Shown: in pieces, positions 17,287-25,958 of the stretch
Layout of the letters: each line of letters starts with the position of its first letter
How positions within the stretch are numbered: the first letter of the stretch is position 1
From: JACKNG01 sp050184115
GTDB taxonomy: Bacteria > Pseudomonadota > Gammaproteobacteria > Ga0077536
Assembly: GCA_050184115.1 (NCBI GenBank)
Contig: JBFXAQ010000003.1
Span: forward strand, 124,001-188,000
Direction: 5' to 3'
DNA: 64,000 nt
Notes under the pieces: model-generated
Seen by the model: only the letters and a program-made list of their open reading frames with translations
Told to the model about the DNA's origin: nothing
Databases searched by the model: none
Translations under genes and position numbers: made by a program

Positions 17287-17646
17287 CTAGAGCCGTTCGT
17301 CGTCTTCCTCGCGCCATGGTGGGCTGACCACGGCCATGAAGCGCAGCGTGCCGGCGCCGAGATTCTCGATCCATTGCACGGCGCCGGCCGGGATGAAGAT
17401 CGCGTCGCCGACGACGACTTCGCGCGTTGTGTCGTCGACGTGCATCAGGCCGCGGCCCTCGATGACATAGTAGACTTCGTCCTGCGCGAGACGATGGCGA
17501 TAGCTGTGCTCGCCGACCGCAACCTCGGCGATCGCCAGCGAGTACGGCAGGGCAATCGGATCGTTCTTCGGATGCAACAACTCGCGCAACATACAACCGT
17601 CGTTGGCGACGAGCGGCGGGCAATCAGACAGCGACTTGACGAACAT
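17287..17646 (-). CDS. Small cupin-domain protein
   Basis: Single beta-barrel cupin of 119 residues; no specific function is recognised. Cupin motif 1 is seen in HSYRHRLAQDEVYYVIEGRG (about residues 50-70), with a modified metal ligand set (His, His, Glu-like), and motif 2 in GDAIFIPAGAVQWIENLG. MFVKSLSDCPPLVAN was taken as the N terminus at ATG 17646. Proteins of this size bind or isomerise small ligands, or act as nutrient-responsive sensors. It diverges from hemH across 187 bases of mixed sequence with no clear operator. Confidence 0.78.
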   Translation of the reverse strand: MFVKSLSDCPPLVANDGCMLRELLHPKNDPIALPYSLAIAEVAVGEHSYRHRLAQDEVYYVIEGRGLMHVDDTTREVVVGDAIFIPAGAVQWIENLGAGTLRFMAVVSPPWREEDDERL

Positions 17647-17833
17647 GATTGAGGGAATCCTGCGAGGGTGAACCAGTATGCTCGCCCGCGGCGTATATGC
17701 ATGCATGAAGTGGAGCACGACCGAATGAATCGAGAGCCGGCCGCCGCTCGCGGCGCGCCATCCACGAGCGCGAGCCTCGCGCCCGCGCGCTGGCGGGTGA
17801 CGTCATGACGCAGGGTCGGTGGGTTCACACCAC

Positions 17834-18931
17834 ATGAGCCGCTACCTCGGCCGCGCCGATTTCACGCACGGGCAGGCACCGCGTACGGGTATCCTGCTGG
17901 CCAATCTCGGCACGCCGGACGCACCGACGACGGCCGCCGTGCGACGCTACCTGGCCGAATTCCTGGCCGATCCTCGAGTTGTCGAACTACCCCGCTGGCT
18001 ATGGCTGCCGCTGCTCCACGGCATCGTCCTGCGCACCCGGCCGCGCCGCTCCGCCCACGCCTACCAGGCCATCTGGGGGGAGGACGGCTCACCGCTGCTG
18101 CGCACCTCCGAGCGCCTGCGCGACGCGCTCACCAGCGTCCTCCGCCAGCGCCACGGCGAGGTCATCGAGGTCGCGCTCGGCATGCGCTACGGACAGCCTT
18201 CGATTGCCACTGCGCTCGACGCGCTACTCGCCGCCGAAGCACGCCGCATCCTCGTCGTGCCGCTCTACCCGCAGTACGCCTCGGCGACCACGGCATCCGT
18301 CGGCGACGCCGTGTTCGCCGCCCTCGCCCGGCGGCGCTGGGTGCCGGAGCTGCGGACCATCGCCGACTACCATGCCGACCCGCGCTACGTCGAAGCACTG
18401 GCGACGAGCGCCGAGGCGCACTGGGCCACGCACCCGCGCGGCGAGCGCCTGCTGCTGTCCTTTCACGGCATCCCGCGCGACACCTTCCTCGCTGGTGATC
18501 CCTACCATTGCCAGTGCCACGCCACCGCGCGCCTGCTGGCGAGCCGGCTCGAACTCGCCGACGACGCCTGGCAGCTCAGCTTCCAGTCGCGCGTCGGACC
18601 GAAGCGCTGGCTCGAGCCCTACACCGACCAGACGCTGCGCGCCTGGGGCGCGGCCGGGGTCGGAGACATCGACGTCATATGCCCTGGTTTCGCCGTCGAC
18701 TGCCTGGAGACGCTGGAGGAGATCGCATTGCAGAACGCGGCTACGTTCAAGGCCATGGGTGGCGGCACGCTGCGCTACATCGCGGCGCTGAACGACGGTG
18801 CTGCTCACGTCGAGGCCCTTGCCGGCATCATCGACGACCACCTCGGCGGCTGGACCTACCCCCCGGACGCGACGACGGCCGCTTCCCGCGGCGATGCCAC
18901 GGCGCGCGCACGCGCCATGGGCGGGCAGTGA
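17834..18931 (+). CDS. hemH: Ferrochelatase
   Basis: Last step of protoheme synthesis, insertion of ferrous iron into protoporphyrin IX at the inner face of the membrane. The 365 residues carry the N-terminal ILLANLGTPDAPT, the catalytic histidine in LLSFHGIPRDT near residue 210, YHCQCHATARLL, QSRVGPKRWLEPYTD and CPGFAVDCLETLEEI, all standard HemH signatures. ATG 17834 (MSRYLGRADF) was preferred to GTG 17819, fifteen bases earlier. With hemB at 2.7 kb, two steps of the same pathway are in the window but not linked. It converges on yjbQ with nine bases between stops. Confidence 0.97.
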   Translation: MSRYLGRADFTHGQAPRTGILLANLGTPDAPTTAAVRRYLAEFLADPRVVELPRWLWLPLLHGIVLRTRPRRSAHAYQAIWGEDGSPLLRTSERLRDALTSVLRQRHGEVIEVALGMRYGQPSIATALDALLAAEARRILVVPLYPQYASATTASVGDAVFAALARRRWVPELRTIADYHADPRYVEALATSAEAHWATHPRGERLLLSFHGIPRDTFLAGDPYHCQCHATARLLASRLELADDAWQLSFQSRVGPKRWLEPYTDQTLRAWGAAGVGDIDVICPGFAVDCLETLEEIALQNAATFKAMGGGTLRYIAALNDGAAHVEALAGIIDDHLGGWTYPPDATTAASRGDATARARAMGGQ

Positions 18932-18940
18932 CCCGTCGGA

Positions 18941-19363
18941 TCAGCCCTCGCCCAGTACGGTCACCGTCACGCGCCGGCGGTACGCGCGGGTGCGGTGCTC
19001 CCACAGGAACACGCCCTGCCAGGTACCGAGTCGCAGGCGCCCGCCGCGGACCGGCAGGCTGACGTCGGTGAGGGTGAGCACGCTGCGCACGTGAGCCGGC
19101 ATGTCGTCAGGGCCTTCGGCGTCGTGACGGAATACGGGATCACCGTCGACCACCAGGCGGCTCATGAAGCGCTCGAGGTCACGCAACACCTCGCCATCAG
19201 CGTTCTCACACACCACCAGCGAGGCACTGGTGTGGGCGATGGACACCGCGCACAAACCGGTGCGGATGCCACTGTCGCGCACCGCGGCGGCGACATCGTG
19301 AGTCAGCTCGGTAAAACCGCGGCCGCGGGTGGCGACCTCGAACTCGACGGCATGCACGCTCAT
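18941..19363 (-). CDS. yjbQ: YjbQ/UPF0047 family protein
   Basis: Small conserved protein of 140 residues; homologues have weak thiamine-phosphate-synthase activity, but the physiological role is not settled. The family pattern is clear: RGRGFTELTHDVAAAV, then VSIAHTSASLVVCENAD with the conserved Thr-Ser, and HVRSVLTLTDVSLPVRGGRLRLGTWQGVFLWEHR at the C terminus, with the GTWQ signature. ATG 19363 (MSVHAVEF) is the natural N terminus. It lies 49 bases downstream of the nitroreductase gene on the same strand and may be co-transcribed with it. Confidence 0.93.
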   Translation of the reverse strand: MSVHAVEFEVATRGRGFTELTHDVAAAVRDSGIRTGLCAVSIAHTSASLVVCENADGEVLRDLERFMSRLVVDGDPVFRHDAEGPDDMPAHVRSVLTLTDVSLPVRGGRLRLGTWQGVFLWEHRTRAYRRRVTVTVLGEG

Positions 19364-19412
19364 GGGCGACCGCCGCCCAGCGTCCGCGGTCGGGCGGCCC
19401 GCGGGCACGGGC

Positions 19413-19991
19413 TCAATCGCGCCGCACCAGGAAGGTGTCCAGCGACCGGCGTTGCTGCACGGTGAGCGGGCCGGCCGGCCAGCCGTACCAGAACAGGCCG
19501 ACGACTTGTTCGGCCGTCGCGTCGAAGCCAACGATGTCGGCGAACGCGGCCTCCCGCACCACCGCGCCGGTCGTCCACTTGACGCCGACCCCGTGGCACC
19601 ACAACGCGAGCATGAAACTCTGTGCCGCGCAGCAGCACGCGGCGTAATCCTCCTGCTGACGCAAGGCGTCGTCGTTGCGTTGCGTGGTGATCACCAGCCA
19701 ACCCGGCACCGCCCGCCAGCGGTTCAGCTTGACCTCGGCCGCACGTTCGCCCTGCCGCACGGCAACCAGGCGGGCGTTGAGTTCGGCGATGTCGGCCTGT
19801 GCGCGTCGCCCGAGCAGGTAGACACGCCACGGCTCGGTGCGATGATGATTGGGTGCCCAACGTGCGAGTTCGAGCGCGCGTTCGATCACGGCGTCGGGCA
19901 CGGTTTCGGCGCGAAAGTCGTGTACTGTCCGGCGTTCACGCAGTGCGCGTTCGATGACCGCCCGTTCGTCGTCGGAATATCCTGCCTGCAT
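19413..19991 (-). CDS. Nitroreductase-family FMN oxidoreductase (YdjA-like)
   Basis: FMN-dependent NAD(P)H oxidoreductase of 192 residues, the short single-domain type like YdjA. Family features are RRTVHDFRAETVPDAVIERALELARWAPNHH (FMN phosphate-binding arginines and the APNHHRTEPW loop), QEDYAACCCAAQSFMLALWCHGVGVKWTTG (dimer helix) and the C-terminal GLFWYGWPAG. Substrate is unknown. There is an unusual CCC run in the dimer helix. The ATG start at 19991 is well placed. It lies 179 bases downstream of the CULT-domain gene on the same strand. Confidence 0.9.
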   Translation of the reverse strand: MQAGYSDDERAVIERALRERRTVHDFRAETVPDAVIERALELARWAPNHHRTEPWRVYLLGRRAQADIAELNARLVAVRQGERAAEVKLNRWRAVPGWLVITTQRNDDALRQQEDYAACCCAAQSFMLALWCHGVGVKWTTGAVVREAAFADIVGFDATAEQVVGLFWYGWPAGPLTVQQRRSLDTFLVRRD

Positions 19992-20170
19992 GTCTCACGC
20001 ATCTCCTGTTGCGGCCGCCGGTTCGCCTGCCGAGCGCGGCCGTGCGCGCAACCCGGTCACCGCAACGTGCTCGGATGTGCCACCGTCGGTCAATCTGCCA
20101 CGCGGACCGGTGCTTCGCTTCCGCGACGCCCGCGGGAAGATCGCTGGCGAGGCAGGCAGGCCGGCGAAGC

Positions 20171-20578
20171 TCACGCGTCGATTTCCTCGACGATGCCGTC
20201 GACGACCAGGGCGACGAACATCTGCGCTCCGGCCTCTGCAAAGGACCAGCCACGATGCTCGCCGCAACCACCGCAGGCGAGGACCTGCCACGCCAGCGGC
20301 GGGAACCAGCTGTACGTGCTCGTCGGTGCGCCGCGGGCACGACAGCCCGGCGCCGCATCGTACAGGCGCAGTACGAAGCTGAACCCGAGAGGGTTGGTGT
20401 GGACATGCCGTTCCTCGCCGGCCACCCGCACCCGCCACGCCGGTGCGGCCAGCACGTGGCGGCACGGCCCGCAACGTACGCGCCAGCGCCGCGTGTCGAC
20501 ACCGGAGGTCGTGGCCGTTGTCGACCAGGGGGCGAAACTGCCGCCATCACGGCCGGCGTCTGGTGCATCGAACAACAC
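20171..20578 (-). CDS. Stand-alone CULT (cereblon thalidomide-binding fold) protein
   Basis: A 135-residue protein that is essentially one CULT domain, the ligand-binding fold of cereblon. Two CxxC pairs (residues 36/39 and 102/105) would bind zinc. The aromatic cage tryptophans fall at residues 91, 97 and 111, spaced 6 and 14 like Trp380/386/400 of human cereblon, and the second Cys pair follows the middle Trp by five residues as in cereblon. TNPLGFSF and YSWFPPLAW are family motifs. GTG 20578 was chosen because GGAG lies seven bases upstream; ATG 20632 has no ribosome-binding site. No signal peptide is seen. The natural ligand in bacteria is unknown. Confidence 0.85.
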   Translation of the reverse strand: MLFDAPDAGRDGGSFAPWSTTATTSGVDTRRWRVRCGPCRHVLAAPAWRVRVAGEERHVHTNPLGFSFVLRLYDAAPGCRARGAPTSTYSWFPPLAWQVLACGGCGEHRGWSFAEAGAQMFVALVVDGIVEEIDA

Positions 20579-20742
20579 GTCGCTGCTCCGTTCCTGTCGT
20601 CCACGGCCTTCGCCGCCCACATGGCGGTGCAACGGCCAGTCCCGCGCATCGCCGGGCCCGACGCCCGCATGCTAGGGTATCCGCGTCGTCGGCAAGGCCC
20701 GACCCCAGCAGTATAGAGCCAGCGCTTCCCGCCCCCGCATCC

Positions 20743-22704
20743 ATGCCGATACCGCACGCGCGTCATTCGCGCCTTGCCCTTCTCGCCTTGACCCTGCTCG
20801 TTTGGGGTGTCGGCGTCGCTGCCGGCACGCCAATCGACGAGGCGCGTACGCGCTTCGCCGCCGTGCTGGCCGCCCAGCAGGCGGGCCAGCACGCGCGCGC
20901 CGCCACCCTCGTAAACGGCCTCGAGGATTACCCGCTCTACCCCTATTACCGCTACGACGACCTGCGGCGGCGCCTGCACCAGTTGCCGCGCGACGAGGTA
21001 CGCGACTTCCTCGCGGCCTGGGACGGTTCGCTACTGGCCACCCGACTTCGCGACGAGTGGTTGAAACAACTCGTACGTCGCGGGCAGTGGCAGGATTTCC
21101 TCGATTTCTACCGCCCGGTGGACGATATCGAAATGCGCTGCCAGCAATTGCGCGCACGGCTCGAGACCGGACAGGGCGCTGGCCTGCTCGCCGACGCCCG
21201 GGCAATCTGGCTGAGCGGCAAGTCGCTGCCCGATGCCTGCGACCCGGCCTTCGCGCAGCTGTACGCCAGCGCCGCGATGGACGACGCACTGGTGTGGGCG
21301 CGCATCCGCCTCGCCATGGCGGCCGGCAACAGCGGTCTCGCGCGCTTTCTCGCCCGCCGCCTGGCGTCCGCCCGACTGCAGTCCCTGGCCGGCGTGTGGC
21401 TGGACGCCCATGCGCAGCCCGCGCGTGTGCTCACGCGCAGCGATCTCGACGATGACGCGACGACGCGCGAGATCCTCGTGCATGCGGTGCGCCGCCTCGC
21501 GCGCAAGGACGTCGACGGCGCGGAGCAGGCCTGGCAGACAGCGGCCACCCGCTATGCCTTCTCGGCCGACGACCGCGGAGCGGCGGCCGCGGCGCTCGCC
21601 GTTGCCGCCGCCGGGTCCGACCACCCACGCCGGATCGGCCTGCTCGATGCGGTACCGGCGACACACGTCGACGCCACCGTCGAGCGTTACCGCGTGCGCG
21701 AAGCCCTGGTCGAACGAGCATGGCCCGAGCTCGTACGCTGGACCGAGACCCCACCGGTCGAGGTCGACGCTCTGCGCTGGCGCTACTGGCGCGCCCGCGC
21801 CCTGCAGCACACCGGCCAGGAGTCGGCAGCACAGGCTCTGCTCACGGCCCTCGCCCGCGAACGTGACTACTACGGCTTCCTCGCCGCCGACGCACTCGGC
21901 CTCGAGTACACGTTCAATCACCAGCCGGTCGCCGCCAGTGACGCGGAGCTCGCCACCCTGCGCGCTCGTCCGGGCCTCGCCCGAGCCCACGAACTCTACC
22001 TGCTCGACCGTCGCTTCCAGGCCCGGCGCGAGTGGTATTTCGAACTCGATCGCATGGAACGCCGCGAACTCGAGGTGGCGGCCGCCGTTGCCGCCGCCTG
22101 GGGCTGGCAGAACCAGGCCATTTTCGCGCTCGGTCGCGCGCGATCCTGGGACGATCTCGAACTGCGCTTTCCGACGCTCTACGACGAGCTGGCCGTCGAA
22201 CATGGCCGACGCCGCAAGGTCGATCCGGCGCGGGTGATGGCGATCATCCGCTCCGAGTCGGCCTTCGTGGTCGATGCTCGTTCACCGGCCGGCGCGCTCG
22301 GCCTGATGCAGCTGATGCCGGCGACCGCGCGCGAGACCGCCCGCCGGATCGGCCTGCGGCTCGATCGAATGGAAATGCTCTACAGCCCCGGGACCAACAT
22401 CGCGCTGGGCGCGAGCTATCTCGCGAGCATGGTCGCGCGCTTTGGTGGCAGCTTCGTCATGGCCGCCGCGGCGTATAATGCCGGCCCTCACCGCGTGCGC
22501 CAGTGGCAGGGCGCGAGCTGCATCCCGGCCGAGATCTGGATCGACACGATCCCGTTTACCGAGACGCGCCGCTACGTGAGACGTGCCTTGTTCTATGCCG
22601 CAGTCTACGAATGGCGGCTGGGACGCGAGATCACCCGCATCACCGACGTGATGCCACCGATCCCCGCCGCCGGAGCGGCCGGGACGACGGAATGCAGAAC
22701 ATGA
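20743..22704 (+). CDS. slt: Soluble lytic murein transglycosylase
   Basis: Periplasmic exo-transglycosylase of the Slt70 type, cleaving glycan strands to 1,6-anhydromuropeptides. The 653 residues begin with a signal peptide (ALLALTLLVWGVGVAAG) and a long alpha-superhelical ring domain (about 30-450). The catalytic lysozyme-like domain follows: IIRSESAFVVDARSPAGALGLMQLMPATA (catalytic Glu in SESAF, about residue 505) and AAAAYNAGPHRVRQW. ATG 20743 directly precedes the signal peptide. It ends in an ATGA overlap with the reductase gene, so slt, the NDUFA9-like gene and cca form an operon. Confidence 0.95.
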   Translation: MPIPHARHSRLALLALTLLVWGVGVAAGTPIDEARTRFAAVLAAQQAGQHARAATLVNGLEDYPLYPYYRYDDLRRRLHQLPRDEVRDFLAAWDGSLLATRLRDEWLKQLVRRGQWQDFLDFYRPVDDIEMRCQQLRARLETGQGAGLLADARAIWLSGKSLPDACDPAFAQLYASAAMDDALVWARIRLAMAAGNSGLARFLARRLASARLQSLAGVWLDAHAQPARVLTRSDLDDDATTREILVHAVRRLARKDVDGAEQAWQTAATRYAFSADDRGAAAAALAVAAAGSDHPRRIGLLDAVPATHVDATVERYRVREALVERAWPELVRWTETPPVEVDALRWRYWRARALQHTGQESAAQALLTALARERDYYGFLAADALGLEYTFNHQPVAASDAELATLRARPGLARAHELYLLDRRFQARREWYFELDRMERRELEVAAAVAAAWGWQNQAIFALGRARSWDDLELRFPTLYDELAVEHGRRRKVDPARVMAIIRSESAFVVDARSPAGALGLMQLMPATARETARRIGLRLDRMEMLYSPGTNIALGASYLASMVARFGGSFVMAAAAYNAGPHRVRQWQGASCIPAEIWIDTIPFTETRRYVRRALFYAAVYEWRLGREITRITDVMPPIPAAGAAGTTECRT

Positions 22705-23666
22705 GCAGGATGACCATCGGCATACTCGGCGGCAGCGGTTTCGTCGGCAGTGTGCTCGCCAACCGCCTGGTCGCGCGCGGTCACCGTGTACGCCTCTTCA
22801 CGCGTGCGCGCGATCACGCCCGCGATTGCTGGCTGTTACCCGACACCGAGGTGGTCGAACTCGACCCACGCGAACAGGAACAATACAACCACGGTTTCGT
22901 CGGTCTCGACGCCGTCGTCAATCTCGTCGGCATCCTCAACGAGCGCGGCGACGACGGCACCGGCTTCCGTCTGGCCCATGTCGACATTCCCCTGCGCGCG
23001 GCCAAAGCCTGCAAGACCGTCGACGTTCCGCATCTCCTGCACATGAGCGCATTGAATGCCGACAGCTTCGCAGCCAGCTATTACCTGCGCAGCAAGGGCG
23101 AGGCGGAGAAGCTCTTGCAGGCCGAAAGCAGCAAGCGTCTCGTGGTCACCATCGTGCGACCGTCGGTGATATTCGGCCCCCGCGACGATTTCACCAACCG
23201 CTTCGCCCGTCTCCTACGCCTCGTGCCGGGCGTGTTCCCGCTGGCGCGGGCCGAGGCGCGCCTGCAGCCGGTTTATGTCGACGACGTCGCCGAGGCGATG
23301 CTGCGCTGCCTCACCGACCGCGAGGCGGCCGGCCGACGTTACGACCTCGGCGGACCCGAGGTCCTGACGCTGGGCGAGATCGTGAGCTACCTCGGCCGGG
23401 TCATCGGCCGGCCGGTGCGCGTGATCGGTCTCAACGACTTCTTGTCCGCCGTGCAGGCCAACGTCCTCGAGTACGTCCCCGGCAAGCCCTTTTCACGCGA
23501 CAACCTCCGCTCTCTCAGCGAGGACTCGGTCTGCGCCCAGGCCAACGGCCTCGACCAGCTCGCCATCAAGCCGACGTCGATGCGCGTCGTCGTTCCCCGT
23601 TACCTCGGCGGCGGCCACCTCCGCCACCGCTTCTATGCCCACCGCACCGCCGCCGGCCGCGACTGA
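22701..23666 (+). CDS. NAD(P)-binding NDUFA9-like/atypical SDR protein
   Basis: Extended/atypical short-chain dehydrogenase of 321 residues, related to the complex I accessory subunit NDUFA9 and to bacterial YfcH-like proteins. The Rossmann motif ILGGSGFVGS opens the chain, DAVVNLVGILNERG follows, and HMSALNADSFAASYYLRSKGEAEKLL contains a YYLRSK form of YxxxK. RPSVIFGPRDDF and LQPVYVDDVAEAM are family signatures. The start is ATG 22701, overlapping the slt stop; ATG 22692 and 22710 are alternatives. No catalytic function is established. Its linkage upstream of cca is common in gammaproteobacteria. Confidence 0.88.
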   Translation: MSRMTIGILGGSGFVGSVLANRLVARGHRVRLFTRARDHARDCWLLPDTEVVELDPREQEQYNHGFVGLDAVVNLVGILNERGDDGTGFRLAHVDIPLRAAKACKTVDVPHLLHMSALNADSFAASYYLRSKGEAEKLLQAESSKRLVVTIVRPSVIFGPRDDFTNRFARLLRLVPGVFPLARAEARLQPVYVDDVAEAMLRCLTDREAAGRRYDLGGPEVLTLGEIVSYLGRVIGRPVRVIGLNDFLSAVQANVLEYVPGKPFSRDNLRSLSEDSVCAQANGLDQLAIKPTSMRVVVPRYLGGGHLRHRFYAHRTAAGRD

Positions 23667-23701
23667 AACCGCGCCCCGGACCACCCGGTCCGGCTGAACC
23701 G

Positions 23702-24907
23702 ATGGAGATCTACCAGGTTGGTGGCGCGGTGCGGGATCACCTGCTTGGCACCCCGGTCAAAGACCGCGATTGGGTGGTCGTCGGCGGCAGCGCGGAAGAG
23801 CTCCTCGCCCGGGGGTTTCGCAAGGTCGGCGCTGATTTCCCGGTCTTCCTGCACCCCGACACCGGCGAGGAATACGCGCTCGCACGCACGGAACGCAAGT
23901 CCGGTCATGGCTATACCGGCTTCGTCACCGACGCCGAGGGCGTAACCCTGGAAGCGGATCTCGCGCGTCGTGATTTCACCGTCAATGCGATGGCCATGGA
24001 CGCCGCCGGTCGCATCATCGACCCCTACGGTGGCCAGGCCGACCTCGCGCGTCGCGTGCTACGCCATGTCACCTCGGCATTCCGTGAAGATCCGCTGCGC
24101 GTGCTCCGCGCCGCGCGCTTCGCCGCGCGGCTCGATTTCGACATCGCGCCCGAGACACGCGAGTTGATGCGCGCCATCACGACCAGCGGCGAACTTGCCA
24201 CGCTGGCGGCCGAACGCGTGTGGGGCGAACTGCGCCGGGCGTTGATGGCGCCCTATCCGGCGCGCTTCGTCAGCGTGCTGCGCGACTGCGGTGCACTGGC
24301 CGCCTTGCTGCCCGAACTCGATCGCCTCTTCGGTGTGCCGCAACCGGCGCGTTATCACCCCGAGATCGACACCGGCGAGCACGTCCTGCTCGCCCTCACG
24401 CAGGCCGAGCGGCGCGCAGCGCCCGAGGTCGTACGTTTCGCGGTGCTGGTCCACGACCTCGGCAAGGGCACGACGCCGGTCGAGATGCTGCCCTCACACC
24501 GTGGTCACGAGGAACGCGGGGTCGACCTCATCGAAATGCTCGCCACGCGGCTGCGCGTGCCGCGCGAGCACCGCGAACTGGCCTGTCTGGTTTCAGCCTT
24601 GCACACCCGCGTGCACCGCGCCCTGGAGATGAAGCCCGCCACCGTGGTCGGCCTGCTCGAGCAGGCCGACGCCTGGCGTCGCGGGACCCGCTTCGAGCAC
24701 TTCCTCGAAGCCTGCCTGATCGATGCCACCGGCCGCGCGGGTTGGGCCGACCGCGACTACCCCCAGGCCGACTACCTGCGCGAGGCCGCGGCGATCACTG
24801 CCACCGTCGATGCCCGCGCCCTCGCCGCGCGAGGGCTTGCGGGAGAAACGCTGCGCGCGGCCATCCACCAGGCGCGCGTCGAGATCCTCACTCGCAGCGG
24901 AAACTGA
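23702..24907 (+). CDS. cca: CCA-adding tRNA nucleotidyltransferase with HD domain
   Basis: Adds or repairs the 3' CCA of tRNAs without a template. The 401 residues have the nucleotidyltransferase head YQVGGAVRDHLLGTPVKDRDWVVVG (DxD carboxylates), the nucleotide-selecting region RRDFTVNAMAMD, the neck/body DPLRVLRAARFAARLDF, and a C-terminal HD phosphohydrolase domain (VHDLGKG near residue 260), as in the multifunctional Escherichia coli enzyme, which also has phosphatase and phosphodiesterase activity. ATG 23702 is clear. Its 3' end overlaps the end of the convergent cyclase-FHA gene by 20 bases. Confidence 0.96.
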   Translation: MEIYQVGGAVRDHLLGTPVKDRDWVVVGGSAEELLARGFRKVGADFPVFLHPDTGEEYALARTERKSGHGYTGFVTDAEGVTLEADLARRDFTVNAMAMDAAGRIIDPYGGQADLARRVLRHVTSAFREDPLRVLRAARFAARLDFDIAPETRELMRAITTSGELATLAAERVWGELRRALMAPYPARFVSVLRDCGALAALLPELDRLFGVPQPARYHPEIDTGEHVLLALTQAERRAAPEVVRFAVLVHDLGKGTTPVEMLPSHRGHEERGVDLIEMLATRLRVPREHRELACLVSALHTRVHRALEMKPATVVGLLEQADAWRRGTRFEHFLEACLIDATGRAGWADRDYPQADYLREAAAITATVDARALAARGLAGETLRAAIHQARVEILTRSGN

Positions 24908-25787
24908 TCGCGAAAGCGGCGTCCTGCTGTTCGGGCTTGCCGGGAATGATCACTCCACTGCCGGAGAGGCGCATGGATTCGCGCTTGAGGTCGAAACGCG
25001 TGCCGTCCTCCATCACCACGACCGAGCCGTTGGTGCTGTTGTCGGTCACGGTGCAGCGTCCGCGGCTGAATTGCGCGCTGAGATGCTGACGCGAGATGAG
25101 GTCCTTGCGGATGACGAGGTCGTTGTGCTGCGCGCGACCGATGGAGATGACCGGCCGCGCGGCCTCGACGGTGACGCTGTCTTCGCCGTAACTGAACACC
25201 ACGCGGCGGTAGCCGCCGTCCTCCCGCACCGGCTTCTCGTTGGCGTAGGCGGTTATCGACTCGACATCCCAGATGATCTCGTAGAGTTCCACGTGTTCGA
25301 TTGAAACGAAATTCCAGGTCTCGTCGTCGACGTAGCGCGACACGGCGCGGAAGATCCGCGGCAACTGGTCGATGAGGGCGCGCGTGGCGAGCGTCTGCTC
25401 GGGCTTGGCGTTGTGGCAGGCCCAGTCGGCAATCTTGTGGGTCTCGCTGCTCAGCGGATCGCCGCCCGCGGGCACGACCCCGAAATGCAGCCCGACCCGC
25501 ATGCGCGGACGCAGTTCGTCCGTCTTGCCGTACTGCTCCTGGAGGTGGACGTGGATTTCCGACGCGACCGCGGCGGCCGCCGCCACGTCAATGAATTGTG
25601 CAACGATCTGGTCGCCGATCTCCGCTACGACGCGACCACCGTGTTCCGCGCAGTAGCCACGCAGGGCATCGAGACAGGTAGCGACGAGTTCACGGGCCGC
25701 GCTATCGCCCAGGGTGTCGTAGAGCGCCGTACTACCGACGATGTCCGCCGACAGGACCGCCAAACCCCGCGCCGTTGTTTCCGCCAT
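24888..25787 (-). CDS. Class III nucleotidyl cyclase homologue fused to an FHA domain, probably degenerate
   Basis: Two-domain signalling protein of 299 residues. The N-terminal half is a class III cyclase fold: AVLSADIVGSTALYDTLGD (first metal Asp) and GGRVVAEIGDQIVAQF (second metal Asp). The segment that should read V-N-x-A-A-R reads I-A-D-W-A-C, so the transition-state Asn and Arg are both missing. Catalysis is doubtful. The C-terminal half (about 215-299) is an FHA phosphothreonine-binding domain: ISIGRAQHNDLVIRKDLISRQH and NSTNGSVV. ATG 25787 (MAETTARGLAV) fits the usual N terminus. Cyclase-FHA proteins occur in other proteobacteria; the partner kinase or ligand is unknown here. Confidence 0.87.
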   Translation of the reverse strand: MAETTARGLAVLSADIVGSTALYDTLGDSAARELVATCLDALRGYCAEHGGRVVAEIGDQIVAQFIDVAAAAAVASEIHVHLQEQYGKTDELRPRMRVGLHFGVVPAGGDPLSSETHKIADWACHNAKPEQTLATRALIDQLPRIFRAVSRYVDDETWNFVSIEHVELYEIIWDVESITAYANEKPVREDGGYRRVVFSYGEDSVTVEAARPVISIGRAQHNDLVIRKDLISRQHLSAQFSRGRCTVTDNSTNGSVVVMEDGTRFDLKRESMRLSGSGVIIPGKPEQQDAAFAISFRCE

Positions 25788-25958
25788 CTGCCCGACTCGT
25801 TGTCCCCAACCCAGCACGGCCCGCAACGGACGAATACCCCGCGGTCGGACCGCGGTCAAGGTAGCACGGCGTCGGACGGACAACCACCGGTGGCAACACG
25901 GGGATCGGCGGCCGCCTGGCGCGATGCTGGCACGCCAAAGCGGGGTCGCTCCGTTACT

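Noticed and set aside
19936..20979. A 347-codon frame across the CULT and nitroreductase genes
   Set aside because: It is in a different frame from both recognised genes and codes for arginine-rich low-complexity sequence.
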